Positions 26,355 to 34,895 of a stretch of 64,000 nucleotides of DNA are shown one piece after another. Each line of letters starts with the position of its first letter. Position 1 is the first letter of the stretch. The notes beneath the pieces are model-generated. The model was not told the DNA's origin and made no database searches. It saw nothing but the letters and a program-made list of their open reading frames with translations. Source of the DNA: Shewanella algae (lineage in GTDB: Bacteria > Pseudomonadota > Gammaproteobacteria > Enterobacterales > Shewanellaceae); contig NZ_CP068230.1 of the NCBI RefSeq assembly GCF_009183365.2, positions 1,145,001-1,209,000 of the forward strand. The letters are read 5' to 3'. A program made the position numbers and the translations under genes.

Positions 26355-27315
26355 TAACATTGCCAACCTTTCCATCGGCGAAGTCGCCAGACTGACCGGG
26401 GTGAATCCTGTCACCTTGCGCGCCTGGCAGCGACGGTTTGGACTGGTTATCCCGCAGCGCACCCCCAAGGGCCATAGACTCTACACTCAGGAGCAGGTTC
26501 AGCAGATCCGTGAAATCCTCTCCTGGCTTGAGCAGGGCGTGGCCATCAGCAAGGTCAAGCCACTGCTCAGTGGCCAGACAGAAAAACAGCTGCAGCAAGA
26601 AAATGAAGACGACGACTGGCTGAAGTTCAGCAGCAGTCTCACCGAGGCGGCACTTTCTCTCAGTAGTGCCCGCTTTGGCCGCTTGCTGGATGAATTCAGT
26701 GCCCTCTATCCCATCGCCCTGTGTTGTCGGCGCCTGCGCCATTGGTTGCAAGTTTTGGACACCCAGCTCGATGAACGCCTCGACGGAGCGCTTGTCCGCA
26801 GTTGGCTCGAAAGCCGTCTGGCTCACTATGTCGGCGCCCGTAGCGAGCAGTTGCTGCGCCAGAAACCCCGCTGGCAACTTCTTTATCTGCCGCTTGGCAA
26901 GCAGCCGGCATGGAGTGAGATCTTGCTGCAACTGGAGCTTATCACCCGGGGTGTCAGCCTGTTGCCGCTCAATATAGAGGAGCCTTTGGAAGGCCAGGGG
27001 CTGCAACTCTTGGCACACAGGCTGCCGCTGCAGGGACTCTTGTTGCTGCCGCCTTCCCAGTTGCCCGGCAGCAGTGTCAAAGCCCTGTTCCAGCTGGCGA
27101 GTGCTTTGGATTATCCGCTGATCTTGAGCGGGGATTATGTGGCGGCTCATGCCAATGCCTTTGAGCACTATGCCAAGGAACTGGCTATGACTGAAAAAGG
27201 GGGCAAGAAGGACCGGGAGCCCGTCAAGAGTCCTGTGCTTTGCAGCAGCAATGCCGCCATATTGGCACTGCTGGCGCAGGCCGAGTCCGCCTCAAAACAA
27301 CCGGAGGACAAGTAA
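26344..27315 (+). CDS. MerR-family regulator with a degenerate cobalamin-binding-like domain
   Basis: 323 residues. The N-terminal MerR winged helix (about 9-75) reads LSIGEVARLTGVNPVTLRAW then QRRFGLVIPQRTPKGHRLY, close to the LitR/CarH light-regulator group. The C-terminal part (about 90-270) has the size and hydrophobic pattern of the helical plus Rossmann B12 module, but where LitR/CarH have the cobalt-ligating His (HxxG after a PxGE-like turn) this protein has LGKQPAWSEI, with no His. It probably regulates the operon it lies in, but may sense light or oxidants differently, or not at all. The tail is Lys-rich and probably disordered. Confidence 0.8.
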   Translation: MPTDNIANLSIGEVARLTGVNPVTLRAWQRRFGLVIPQRTPKGHRLYTQEQVQQIREILSWLEQGVAISKVKPLLSGQTEKQLQQENEDDDWLKFSSSLTEAALSLSSARFGRLLDEFSALYPIALCCRRLRHWLQVLDTQLDERLDGALVRSWLESRLAHYVGARSEQLLRQKPRWQLLYLPLGKQPAWSEILLQLELITRGVSLLPLNIEEPLEGQGLQLLAHRLPLQGLLLLPPSQLPGSSVKALFQLASALDYPLILSGDYVAAHANAFEHYAKELAMTEKGGKKDREPVKSPVLCSSNAAILALLAQAESASKQPEDK

Positions 27316-27316
27316 C

Positions 27317-28816
27317 ATGTCCCAGTCTTTGCCCAATCATGTGCCTTCCCGTGAAAAGGCCTGTGTTGCCATCTGGTTTCGCAGCGATCTGCGCACTTCA
27401 GATAACCAGGCTCTGTGGCTGGCGTGCGAAGCGGCAAGGGCCCAAGATCTGCCGCTGCGGGGTTTTTATATTGAGACTCCAGCGCAGTGGCAGCAGCACT
27501 CTGTTGGTCCCATGCAACTCGATTTCATCGAACGCAGCGTCAATCAACTGCAACGGGCGTTGGCATCTTTGGGGATAGCTTTTGATTTACTGCACTGTGA
27601 CGATTTCTCTTTGGTGAATGCCACTGTCGAGGCGTATTGCCAACGCCAGGGCGTTAAGCAGATTTTTGCCGGGCGCGAGGTGGAGATTAACGAGCAGCGC
27701 CGGGATCAGGCGCTGGCGCAGCTTACCAGGACTATAGGGGTAGGCCTGCAGTTTACCGATGAGCACTGTTTGCTGCCGCCAGGGAGCGTTTGTACCCAAG
27801 GCGGCGAAATGTATCGGGTATTTACCCCCTTCTTTCGCCGCTGGCGTGAGCTGCTGGGAAGAGAGGCGATAACGCCGCTGCCGGTACCTGCGCCTCTGGC
27901 CCCGGCTTTACCCGAACCCGCAGAGCTGAGTTTTAAGGTCAGCAATCAAGGCAGTAAACAAGACAGCCATCACTGGCCAGTGGGTGAAGGGGCGGCCAGG
28001 CAGCGGCTCGATAGTTTTATTGCCAATCAGCTTGCCGATTACGGCCAGGAGCGGGATTTCCCGGCGCTCGATGGCACCAGTTGCCTGTCGCCCTATCTGG
28101 CGTTTGGTATTCTCAGCCCGCGGCAATGTGTGGCGGCGTTGCTCAATCGCTTCCCCGAGGCTATGGCAGAGGACAATAGTCCGGGTCGCAGCTGGCTGGC
28201 TGAGCTGGCCTGGCGCGAGTTTTACCGCCATCTGCTGCACGCCTGGCCCCAGCTGTGTATGGGCCGCAACTTCAACGTGCTCGGCGATGACATAGTCTGG
28301 CGGAACGACCCGCAAGAGTTTGCCGCCTGGTGCGAGGGCCGCACCGGTTATCCGCTGGTGGATGCCGCCATGCGTCAGCTAAACCAGACCGGCTGGATGC
28401 ACAATCGGCTGCGAATGGTGACCGCCAGCTTCCTCACCAAACACCTATTGGTGGACTGGCGTTGGGGCGAGCAGTATTTTCGCCGCACCCTGATAGATGG
28501 CGACCTGGCGGCCAATAACGGCGGCTGGCAGTGGTCTGCCGGCACCGGCTGTGATGCCCAGCCCTATTTCAGGATCTTCAACCCCATGAGCCAGAGCGAA
28601 AAGTTCGACCCCGACGCCAGTTTTATCCGCCGTTATCTGCCTGAACTGGCGCACTGGCCGCTTAAGCAGATACACCATCCGGGCACAGCTGCATCGTCCC
28701 GCTTCACCGAGCCGAGTCTGTTTGCCACTGCGGCTTATCCGCCACCGATAGTCGAGCACAGCGCGGCGCGGCAAAGGGCGTTGACCGCCCTGGCCGTGTT
28801 GAAAAAGTCTGCCTGA
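27317..28816 (+). CDS. phrB: Deoxyribodipyrimidine photolyase
   Basis: A 499-residue class I CPD photolyase that uses blue light and FADH to split pyrimidine dimers. The N-terminal antenna domain begins IWFRSDLRTSDNQAL. The FAD domain contains SPYLAFGILSPRQC, WREFYRHLL, NQTGWMHNRLRM and, in pieces, GGWQWSAGTGCDAQPYFR and IFNP, all diagnostic. The start ATG at 27317 lies one base after the regulator stop and has GGAGG nine bases upstream; an in-frame start inside the regulator is rejected. Confidence 0.96.
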   Translation: MSQSLPNHVPSREKACVAIWFRSDLRTSDNQALWLACEAARAQDLPLRGFYIETPAQWQQHSVGPMQLDFIERSVNQLQRALASLGIAFDLLHCDDFSLVNATVEAYCQRQGVKQIFAGREVEINEQRRDQALAQLTRTIGVGLQFTDEHCLLPPGSVCTQGGEMYRVFTPFFRRWRELLGREAITPLPVPAPLAPALPEPAELSFKVSNQGSKQDSHHWPVGEGAARQRLDSFIANQLADYGQERDFPALDGTSCLSPYLAFGILSPRQCVAALLNRFPEAMAEDNSPGRSWLAELAWREFYRHLLHAWPQLCMGRNFNVLGDDIVWRNDPQEFAAWCEGRTGYPLVDAAMRQLNQTGWMHNRLRMVTASFLTKHLLVDWRWGEQYFRRTLIDGDLAANNGGWQWSAGTGCDAQPYFRIFNPMSQSEKFDPDASFIRRYLPELAHWPLKQIHHPGTAASSRFTEPSLFATAAYPPPIVEHSAARQRALTALAVLKKSA

Positions 28817-28843
28817 ACTCAGTTCATTAGCCGAGGGATTATC

Positions 28844-29338
28844 ATGACCAGCCACTCAGTCACTGCGGACATAGCACCCGCTTCACTGCCGGCATCGCCG
28901 CAGTCTCAGGAGATTATTCAGGCATTTATTGCCTTGTATCAATCCCTGGGCCCCGAGCAATTGCCCACATTGCGCCATAGGCTGCAGGCCGTCTACGCGC
29001 CTGAGATCTGTTTTTGCGATCCCATGCACCGACTGGAGGGGCTTGAGCAACTGGAACAGTATTTTGCCGGTTTGTATCGCAACCTGACCGAAATCGCCTT
29101 TGAGATCACTGATGTCTTGCCCGCCGGTGATCAGGCCGCCATCAGTTGGCAGATGAAGTATTGTCACCCCAAGTTGAACCGGGGTCAGAGTATCAGCGTC
29201 GATGGTATCAGCCTCATCAAGTTTGGCGACAAAATCCATTACCACAGGGATTATCTGGATCTGGGGCAGATGCTCTATGAACAGTTGCCACTGCTGGGCT
29301 CAGTGGTGCGCATGGTCAAGGGCAGGGCAAGCCGATGA
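28844..29338 (+). CDS. NTF2/SnoaL-like protein
   Basis: 164 residues. After a disordered N-terminus (about 1-22), the alpha+beta cone fold is indicated by YAPEICFCDPMHRLEGLEQL and the strand-rich end AAISWQMKYCHPKLN and YHRDYLDLGQMLYEQLP. Such proteins often bind small hydrophobic molecules or act as isomerases. The gene follows phrB by 27 bp and overlaps the next gene by 4 bp, so it is part of the operon. Specific function unknown. Confidence 0.8.
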   Translation: MTSHSVTADIAPASLPASPQSQEIIQAFIALYQSLGPEQLPTLRHRLQAVYAPEICFCDPMHRLEGLEQLEQYFAGLYRNLTEIAFEITDVLPAGDQAAISWQMKYCHPKLNRGQSISVDGISLIKFGDKIHYHRDYLDLGQMLYEQLPLLGSVVRMVKGRASR

Positions 29339-30084
29339 AGACGGTATTGATCACGGGTGCCAGCTCAGGGATAGGTGCCGAGCTCGCCAGACAATATGCC
29401 GCCGCCGGTTGGCGGGTCTTGGCCTGTGGCCGTAATGAACAAGCTCTGGCCGACCTCGAAGGCTGCGAGCCTTTGAGGTTCGATGTCACAGACAGAGACT
29501 CGGTGCTTAAGCTTGGCAGCAAGCTCAAACTGGAGTTAGGCCAAGCCGATGGTGTGGATCTGCTGCTGCTCAACGCCGGTACCTGTGAGTACATAGACGA
29601 GGCCATGGCCTTTGACAGCGCCCTGTTTGAGCGGGTTATCCGCACCAATCTGTTGGCTGTGGGCTATTGCCTGGAAGCCTTTATGCCTTTGCTTGCCCGT
29701 GGCAGCCAACTGGCGCTGATGAGCTCAAGCGTTGTGATGCTGCCTTTCCCGCGGGCGGAGGCCTATGGCGCCTCCAAGGCCGGGATCAGTTACCTGGCGC
29801 AGAGCTTGCGGCTCGATCTGGCCCACAAGGGAATAGACGTCAGCGAAATTCGCCCTGGTTTTGTTAAAACGCCGCTCACCGACAAAAATGACTTCGCCAT
29901 GCCGATGCGGATCTCCGCCGATAAAGCCGCCAACACCATCATCCAAGCCCTGGCCGCCAGACGGCGCCTGATTGCCTTTCCCGGGCGCTTTATCTGGCTG
30001 CTGACTCTGCTGAGCTGGCTGCCCCGCAGTTGGCTGGCCGCCGCCCTTGGTAAACCCTCTGCAAAAAACGGGAGCCCAGTATGA
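29335..30084 (+). CDS. Short-chain dehydrogenase/reductase
   Basis: 249 residues, classical SDR: TGASSGIG (7-14) binds the dinucleotide, NAG is near 81, and the catalytic set is Ser (LMSSSVVMLP), Tyr and Lys (YGASK). A C-terminal hydrophobic stretch (FIWLLTLLSWLP) suggests membrane contact and a lipid-like substrate. It overlaps both neighbours by 4 bp, implying coupled translation with the flavoprotein that follows. Confidence 0.9.
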   Translation: MKTVLITGASSGIGAELARQYAAAGWRVLACGRNEQALADLEGCEPLRFDVTDRDSVLKLGSKLKLELGQADGVDLLLLNAGTCEYIDEAMAFDSALFERVIRTNLLAVGYCLEAFMPLLARGSQLALMSSSVVMLPFPRAEAYGASKAGISYLAQSLRLDLAHKGIDVSEIRPGFVKTPLTDKNDFAMPMRISADKAANTIIQALAARRRLIAFPGRFIWLLTLLSWLPRSWLAAALGKPSAKNGSPV

Positions 30085-31352
30085 CAGTTTCAACCGGCAA
30101 CAAGCCGCGCATCGCCATAGTCGGTTCGGGGATCTCCTCGCTCACTTGTGGTTATCTGTTGTCGCAGCAGTATGAGGTGACGTTGTTTGAAGCCGCCGAT
30201 TATCTGGGCGGTCATACGGCCACTGTGGATGTTGAGCTTGGCGGCAAACCCTACGCCATAGACACAGGGTTTATTGTATTCAACGACCGCACCTATCCCA
30301 GGTTTCAGGCCTTGATGGCCCGGGTCGGTATCAAGGCGCTGGCGACCGAGATGAGCTTCTCGGTGCAAAACCTTGTCAGCGGTCTTGAATACAACGGCCA
30401 TAGCCTGGCGACCCTGTTTGCGCAAAAGCGCAACCTGCTGAGTCCGATTTTCTGGGGGTTCCTGAGGGAGATTTTGGCCTTCAACAGCCGCTGCAAAGCC
30501 TTGTATCAAAGCGGTCGTTACCCGGCGGTGACACTGGGTGAATTTCTCGAACAGCAGGGGTTCTCCGACTTCTTCTGTCAACACTATATCCTGCCGATGG
30601 GCGCCGCTATCTGGTCGTCCAGTATTCAGGATATGCGCGCCTTCTCGCTGCCTTTCTTTATCCGTTTCTTTGAACATCATGGACTGTTGGCCGTCAGCAA
30701 TCGGCCGCAGTGGTATGTGCTCGAAGGCGGCTCCCGCAGTTACATTCCGGCGCTCAGCGCGCCCTTTGCCGAGTGGGTGCATCTCAACTCGCCTGTAGAA
30801 CAAATCCGCCGCCAAGCGGGGAGCGTGCAGCTCAGAGTCAAGGATAGCTGGCATGAGTTCGATCAGGTGATCCTCGGCTGCCACAGCGATCAGGCGCTGG
30901 CCATGCTCGGTGACGCCAGTGAGCTGGAGCGGGAGATACTCTCCAGGCTTAAATACCAGGATAACCAGGTGACCTTGCATACAGACACCTCGTTGCTGCC
31001 GAAGCACCGCGCCGCCTGGGCCAGTTGGAATTATCGTCTCGATGGCGATGCCAGCCGTCCCGCCTGCGTAACCTATAACATGAATATTTTGCAGCGCCTG
31101 CCAAAGTCTGCGCCGGATTTTTTGGTGACCCTGAATCAGGATGAGGCGATAGCCAAGGACAAGGTGCTCAAACGCTTTGTCTATGCTCACCCGGTATTCA
31201 ATGAACAGAGCCAGGCGGCGCAGCAACGCCGCAGCGAGATCTGCGGCCAAGACCGTATCCATTTTGTCGGCGCCTACTGGTACAACGGCTTTCATGAAGA
31301 CGGGGTGCGCAGCGCCCTGGATGTTTGTGAAAGGTTCGGGGTAAGCCTATGA
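30081..31352 (+). CDS. FAD-dependent amine-oxidase-like oxidoreductase (lipid desaturase-type)
   Basis: 423 residues. The N-terminal dinucleotide fold reads IAIVGSGISSLTCGYLLS with the acidic end of strand two in LFEAADYLGGHT. The C-terminus closes the FAD site (HFVGAYWYNGFHEDGVRSAL). Members of this group sit beside DUF1365 and cfa-like genes in many proteobacteria. In Rhodobacter sphaeroides a comparable flavoprotein is reported to desaturate fatty acyl chains in furan fatty acid synthesis; the transfer of that role here is inference. It overlaps DUF1365 by 4 bp. Confidence 0.85.
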   Translation: MTVSTGNKPRIAIVGSGISSLTCGYLLSQQYEVTLFEAADYLGGHTATVDVELGGKPYAIDTGFIVFNDRTYPRFQALMARVGIKALATEMSFSVQNLVSGLEYNGHSLATLFAQKRNLLSPIFWGFLREILAFNSRCKALYQSGRYPAVTLGEFLEQQGFSDFFCQHYILPMGAAIWSSSIQDMRAFSLPFFIRFFEHHGLLAVSNRPQWYVLEGGSRSYIPALSAPFAEWVHLNSPVEQIRRQAGSVQLRVKDSWHEFDQVILGCHSDQALAMLGDASELEREILSRLKYQDNQVTLHTDTSLLPKHRAAWASWNYRLDGDASRPACVTYNMNILQRLPKSAPDFLVTLNQDEAIAKDKVLKRFVYAHPVFNEQSQAAQQRRSEICGQDRIHFVGAYWYNGFHEDGVRSALDVCERFGVSL

Positions 31353-32140
31353 AACCTGAAACGGGTATCTACCTCGGCAGCGTCAGCCACTTGAGGCTAA
31401 CACCGGTAAGACACTGTTTTCGCTATCCCTTTGCCCTGATGCTGCTGGACTTGGATGACTTGCCAAGGCTTTCGTCCCTGAGCGGCTTGTTTGGTGAATC
31501 CCCTTGGTCTGCGCTGCGTTTTCGGCAGCAGGATTATCTCAAGGCGGCTTCAGAATCGAATACTGCCACCTCGCTGAAACAGCGGGTGCTGGATAAGGTG
31601 ATTGCCCTCGGCGGCGAGGCCGGCTGCGACAGTGTGCTGTTCGCCGGGCAACTGCGCCACTTTGGACTCTATTTCAGCCCGGTCAACTTTTTCTACTGCT
31701 TTCAAGGTGATGAGTATAAATACCTGTTGGCTGAGGTGAGCAATACCCCTTGGAATGAGCGTCACTGTTATCTGGTGTCGGCCGAGGCGCCGGCACTTGG
31801 CGACAAGTGCTTCCATGTATCGCCTTTTATGTCGCTGGATTATCGCTATCGCTGGCATATTCCGGCGCCGGCAGAGCGGCTCGATTTGCGGATCAGCAAT
31901 CTGCCCGGCAAGGGGGACGTGGCAGGGCCGACACCCGAGTCGCAAAAGGCCAGCTTCGATGCGGTATTAAGCCTCAAACGCCGTCCCTTCAATGGTCGTG
32001 AGCTCAGGCGTTATCTGTGGGGCTTTCCCTTGATGAGCCTGAAAATTCTTTGGCTCATCTATTGGCAAGCGCTGCGTTTGTGGCTTAAGCGGGTGCCCTT
32101 TGTGCCATACGAGCGCAAGCCTCAGGGCGGCACGGACTGA
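31349..32140 (+). CDS. DUF1365 protein
   Basis: 263 residues. Family features include YLGSVSHLRLTPVRHCFRYP at the N-terminus, the central FGLYFSPVNFFYCF and the end FHVSPFMSLDYRYRW; the C-terminus has a hydrophobic helix (about 228-248) that may touch the membrane. DUF1365 almost always lies between a flavin amine-oxidase-like gene and a cfa-type gene, so it is thought to act on the same modified acyl chain. Its chemistry is not established to my knowledge. Confidence 0.88.
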   Translation: MKPETGIYLGSVSHLRLTPVRHCFRYPFALMLLDLDDLPRLSSLSGLFGESPWSALRFRQQDYLKAASESNTATSLKQRVLDKVIALGGEAGCDSVLFAGQLRHFGLYFSPVNFFYCFQGDEYKYLLAEVSNTPWNERHCYLVSAEAPALGDKCFHVSPFMSLDYRYRWHIPAPAERLDLRISNLPGKGDVAGPTPESQKASFDAVLSLKRRPFNGRELRRYLWGFPLMSLKILWLIYWQALRLWLKRVPFVPYERKPQGGTD

Positions 32141-32146
32141 TGCTAA

Positions 32147-32243
32147 GGAAGGTGCGAACAAGTCCCATGTGTACTCTGCGTCGGCTTACGGGCTTGGATG
32201 CAAGGCGTGGTTCGCAGCAAATGGCCCTAGTCCTTTGCAAGAA
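32147..32243 (+). repeat. Dispersed intergenic repeat, copy 1 (one-sided)
   Basis: About 97 bp, beginning GGAAGGTGCGAACAAG six bases after the DUF1365 stop and ending near TCCTTTGCAAGAA. By hand alignment it matches the reverse complement of 59788-59884 at about 87 of 97 positions. It lacks the second terminal repeat present in copy 2. It falls inside the otherwise compact operon, between DUF1365 and the cfa-like gene. Confidence 0.8.
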
Positions 32244-32297
32244 TTCCCTAAAGGTTTGGAAATTTCCCGAATGTGACAGCAAACATTGGAGAATGAG

Positions 32298-33557
32298 ATG
32301 GAAAACACAGTAGCCAAAAACAGACAGCAGTTGGCCGCCAGCGGCAAGAGTCTATGGGCCAGAGTCATGCAACAGGCCTTGAATGCCATGGAGGGCGGTT
32401 GTCTTAAACTGCAGTTGGGGAGTGAGCAGTGGACCTTCGGCCCGCTCGATGCAGACCTGGTTGCCATAATTCGTATTCACGATGAGCGCTTTTTTCGCCA
32501 GGTGATTCTGGGCGGCTCTATCGGCGCCGGTGAAGCCTATATTCAGGGGCACTGGTCCAGTCCGGATGTTACCGCCGTGGTACGCCTGTTTGCCCGTAAT
32601 CTGCCGCTGCTGGATAAGATAGAGAAACGGTTTTCCTGGTTTTCCAACACAGTTAGCCGGGTGAAACACCTGCTGCGCCGAAACTCAAAGGCAGGTTCAA
32701 AGCGCAATATTCTGGCGCACTATGATCTGGGCAATCCCTTGTATCAGGCATTTCTCGACCCTGAGCTGCTCTACTCAAGCGCCGTCTATCCCCATGAAGA
32801 GGCGCAGTTGGATGAGGCGCAGCAGTACAAGCTGCAACTGATTTGCGAGCGGCTGGATCTGCAGCCCGGCATGACTCTGCTGGAAATCGGTACCGGTTGG
32901 GGCGCCCTGGCTATCTATGCTGCCAAACACTATGGCGTCAAGGTAACCACTACCACTATTTCCGATGCCCAGTACCAATATGCCAGTGAACGGGTTGCCG
33001 CCGAAGGACTGAGTGAGCGCATTACCCTGTTGCGGCAGGATTATCGCCAGCTCAGCGGCCAGTATGACCGTTTGGTTTCAATAGAGATGATAGAGGCTGT
33101 AGGCCACGATTATCTGCCGGGCTTTTTTGCCGGACTGGATGCCCTGCTCAAGCCGAGCGGCAAGCTGTTACTGCAGGCGATCACCATTAAAGATCAACGC
33201 TATGACAGCTATCGCAAAGGGGTGGATTTTATTCAGCGCTATATTTTCCCCGGCGGCTGCCTGCCATCTGTCACCGAGATGACGCGCCACTTGCAGCGGC
33301 AAACCTCCATGACCCTCTGGTCGTTGGATGATATAGGTCTCGACTATGCACGCACCCTGAATGACTGGCATGCCAACTTCGATGACGCCAGAGAGCGGGT
33401 GCGCGAACTCGGCTATGGTGAAGATTTTGTGCGTATGTGGAAGTTTTATCTGAGTTACTGCGAGGGTGGTTTTCTTGAGCGCACCATAAGCACAGTGCAA
33501 CTGACTGCGGTCAAGGACGGCTATCGTCCGCTCAGCTCAAGACAAATTGCAGGTTAG
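32298..33557 (+). CDS. cfa: Cyclopropane-fatty-acyl-phospholipid synthase family methyltransferase
   Basis: 419 residues. The SAM site is LLEIGTGWGALAIYAAKHYG (about 197-216). Family-conserved parts follow: SIEMIEAVGHDYLPGFF, then FIQRYIFPGGCLPS and, near the C-terminus, MWKFYLSYCEGGF. It would methylenate or methylate double bonds of membrane phospholipid acyl chains. Because its partners are an FAD oxidoreductase and DUF1365, it may be a UfaM-like methyltransferase rather than a housekeeping Cfa. ATG at 32298 with GGAG six bases upstream; a TTG four codons earlier is less likely. Confidence 0.88.
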   Translation: MENTVAKNRQQLAASGKSLWARVMQQALNAMEGGCLKLQLGSEQWTFGPLDADLVAIIRIHDERFFRQVILGGSIGAGEAYIQGHWSSPDVTAVVRLFARNLPLLDKIEKRFSWFSNTVSRVKHLLRRNSKAGSKRNILAHYDLGNPLYQAFLDPELLYSSAVYPHEEAQLDEAQQYKLQLICERLDLQPGMTLLEIGTGWGALAIYAAKHYGVKVTTTTISDAQYQYASERVAAEGLSERITLLRQDYRQLSGQYDRLVSIEMIEAVGHDYLPGFFAGLDALLKPSGKLLLQAITIKDQRYDSYRKGVDFIQRYIFPGGCLPSVTEMTRHLQRQTSMTLWSLDDIGLDYARTLNDWHANFDDARERVRELGYGEDFVRMWKFYLSYCEGGFLERTISTVQLTAVKDGYRPLSSRQIAG

Positions 33558-33560
33558 GCC

Positions 33561-34184
33561 ATGAGACTCTCTTCACCCTGGTTTTTTCTGCTGCTCAATG
33601 CGGCCATTTTCCAGTTGGGCTGGTGGTCTTTGATCCTGTTTGCCAATCAGGCGCTGGTGTTTGCTCTCTTGCTGCTTTGTGTCCAGTTGCTGCTTGTCAA
33701 TCCGGGCTACCGCTCAGCCCTCATGGCAGAGAATGCCGGGGATGAGCACAGCCAACTGGCAGGGCAAAACGTAAAGCGTACCGGATACAGCATGAAAACA
33801 TTCAACGCCGTGCTTATACCGGCTGTTATCGGCATAGCCTTGGACGCCATGCTGTACCTTGGCGGAGTATTTGAGTTTGACAGTCCCTCGCGGCTTTTAC
33901 CCTTGTGGCTCTGTTGCCTTTGGGGGCATTTTGCCGCGACGTTGGGGGTGAGTCTGGCCTGGCTCAGGGACTTGCCCAAATGGCAGCAGGTGCTCTTTGG
34001 CGCAGTGGGTGGCGCCGGCAGTTACCTGGCGGCATTCAGGTTGGAGGCCGTGGCTTGGCCCCTGGGACAATCGGCTACCTTTAGCTTGTTGATACTCATC
34101 TGGTCGCTGCTGCTGCCACTGTTAAGTTATTGCAATTTCAGGCTTGAATGGGGCGCAAATCGCCCAACCAAAGGATTTCTCTGA
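33561..34184 (+). CDS. DUF2878 membrane protein
   Basis: 207 residues with six hydrophobic segments (about 8-28, 30-48, 85-103, 112-134, 143-162, 170-190). It matches the DUF2878 type, which regularly follows cfa-like genes in marine gammaproteobacteria. The gene starts three bases after the methyltransferase stop, so it is co-expressed. Function unknown; a membrane scaffold for the lipid enzymes is one possibility. Confidence 0.78.
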   Translation: MRLSSPWFFLLLNAAIFQLGWWSLILFANQALVFALLLLCVQLLLVNPGYRSALMAENAGDEHSQLAGQNVKRTGYSMKTFNAVLIPAVIGIALDAMLYLGGVFEFDSPSRLLPLWLCCLWGHFAATLGVSLAWLRDLPKWQQVLFGAVGGAGSYLAAFRLEAVAWPLGQSATFSLLILIWSLLLPLLSYCNFRLEWGANRPTKGFL

Positions 34185-34196
34185 CGGAGACCGGCA

Positions 34197-34895
34197 ATGA
34201 AACGATTCATCAAGGGTGTAAACAAGGGAGCAAAGCAAGTCGGTAAGCTGCATAACCCAGGCTTTGCCGGGCTGCTGATGATACTGCTTGGCCTACCCAC
34301 TCAGGGATGGGCAGACAATTTACAGATTCAAGCACAGCAGACTCAAGCGCAGCAGGCTCAAGCGCAGAGCCAAGTGCAGACATCTGAGCCCAAAGCTGCC
34401 CAGGTCGAGCCATCAAAGGCGGAGCTTGCCAGCTTTCGGGAAGTGGGCCGCGGTGAAATGGACTGGTGGTTTATAACCCTTTATCGGGCCAGGTTGCTGA
34501 CGCCGGATGGTAGTTACCAGCCCAATAGCTTCCCGCAGCAGCTGGAAATTCAGTATTACCGGGATATCCCCGCCTCGCGACTCCTGGAGGCCACCAAACA
34601 CCAGTGGCTGCACTTGGGATACGACAGAGAGCAGATATCCGCTTGGTTGGCGCTGCTTGAAGGGCTCTGGCCGGATGTGGAGCAGGGTGACAGATTGAGC
34701 TTTGTGGCAAACGGGCCGCAGCAGGGATACTTTCTGTTCAACGACAAGCCGTTAGCCGCGATTGCCATAGATGAGAGCGCTTCGAGCGAGCATAAGCGTT
34801 TTGCCGGCGCCTTTTTGGCGATTTGGTTGTCAGAGCGCAGCAGTCAGCCGCAGCTGAGAGCTCAGTTGATAGGAGAGCAGGCATGCAAATGTTAA
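34197..34895 (+). CDS. Chalcone-isomerase-like exported protein
   Basis: 232 residues. A signal peptide (about 1-39, ending GWADN) is followed by a Gln/Ala-rich low-complexity stretch (about 42-60, repeats of QAQQ) and a chalcone-isomerase-fold domain (about 80-225): GEMDWWFITLYRARLL, LEIQYYRDIPASRLLEAT, then the end AGAFLAIWLSE. The fold is shared with fatty-acid-binding proteins, so the bacterial periplasmic form may bind acyl chains. It overlaps the next gene by 13 bp. The low-complexity run may vary in length between strains. Confidence 0.82.
   Translation: MKRFIKGVNKGAKQVGKLHNPGFAGLLMILLGLPTQGWADNLQIQAQQTQAQQAQAQSQVQTSEPKAAQVEPSKAELASFREVGRGEMDWWFITLYRARLLTPDGSYQPNSFPQQLEIQYYRDIPASRLLEATKHQWLHLGYDREQISAWLALLEGLWPDVEQGDRLSFVANGPQQGYFLFNDKPLAAIAIDESASSEHKRFAGAFLAIWLSERSSQPQLRAQLIGEQACKC

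Noticed and set aside
30090..31295. A 401-codon minus-strand frame opposite the FAD oxidoreductase
   Set aside because: It is an antisense shadow of a well-supported gene, with low-complexity composition and no family features.
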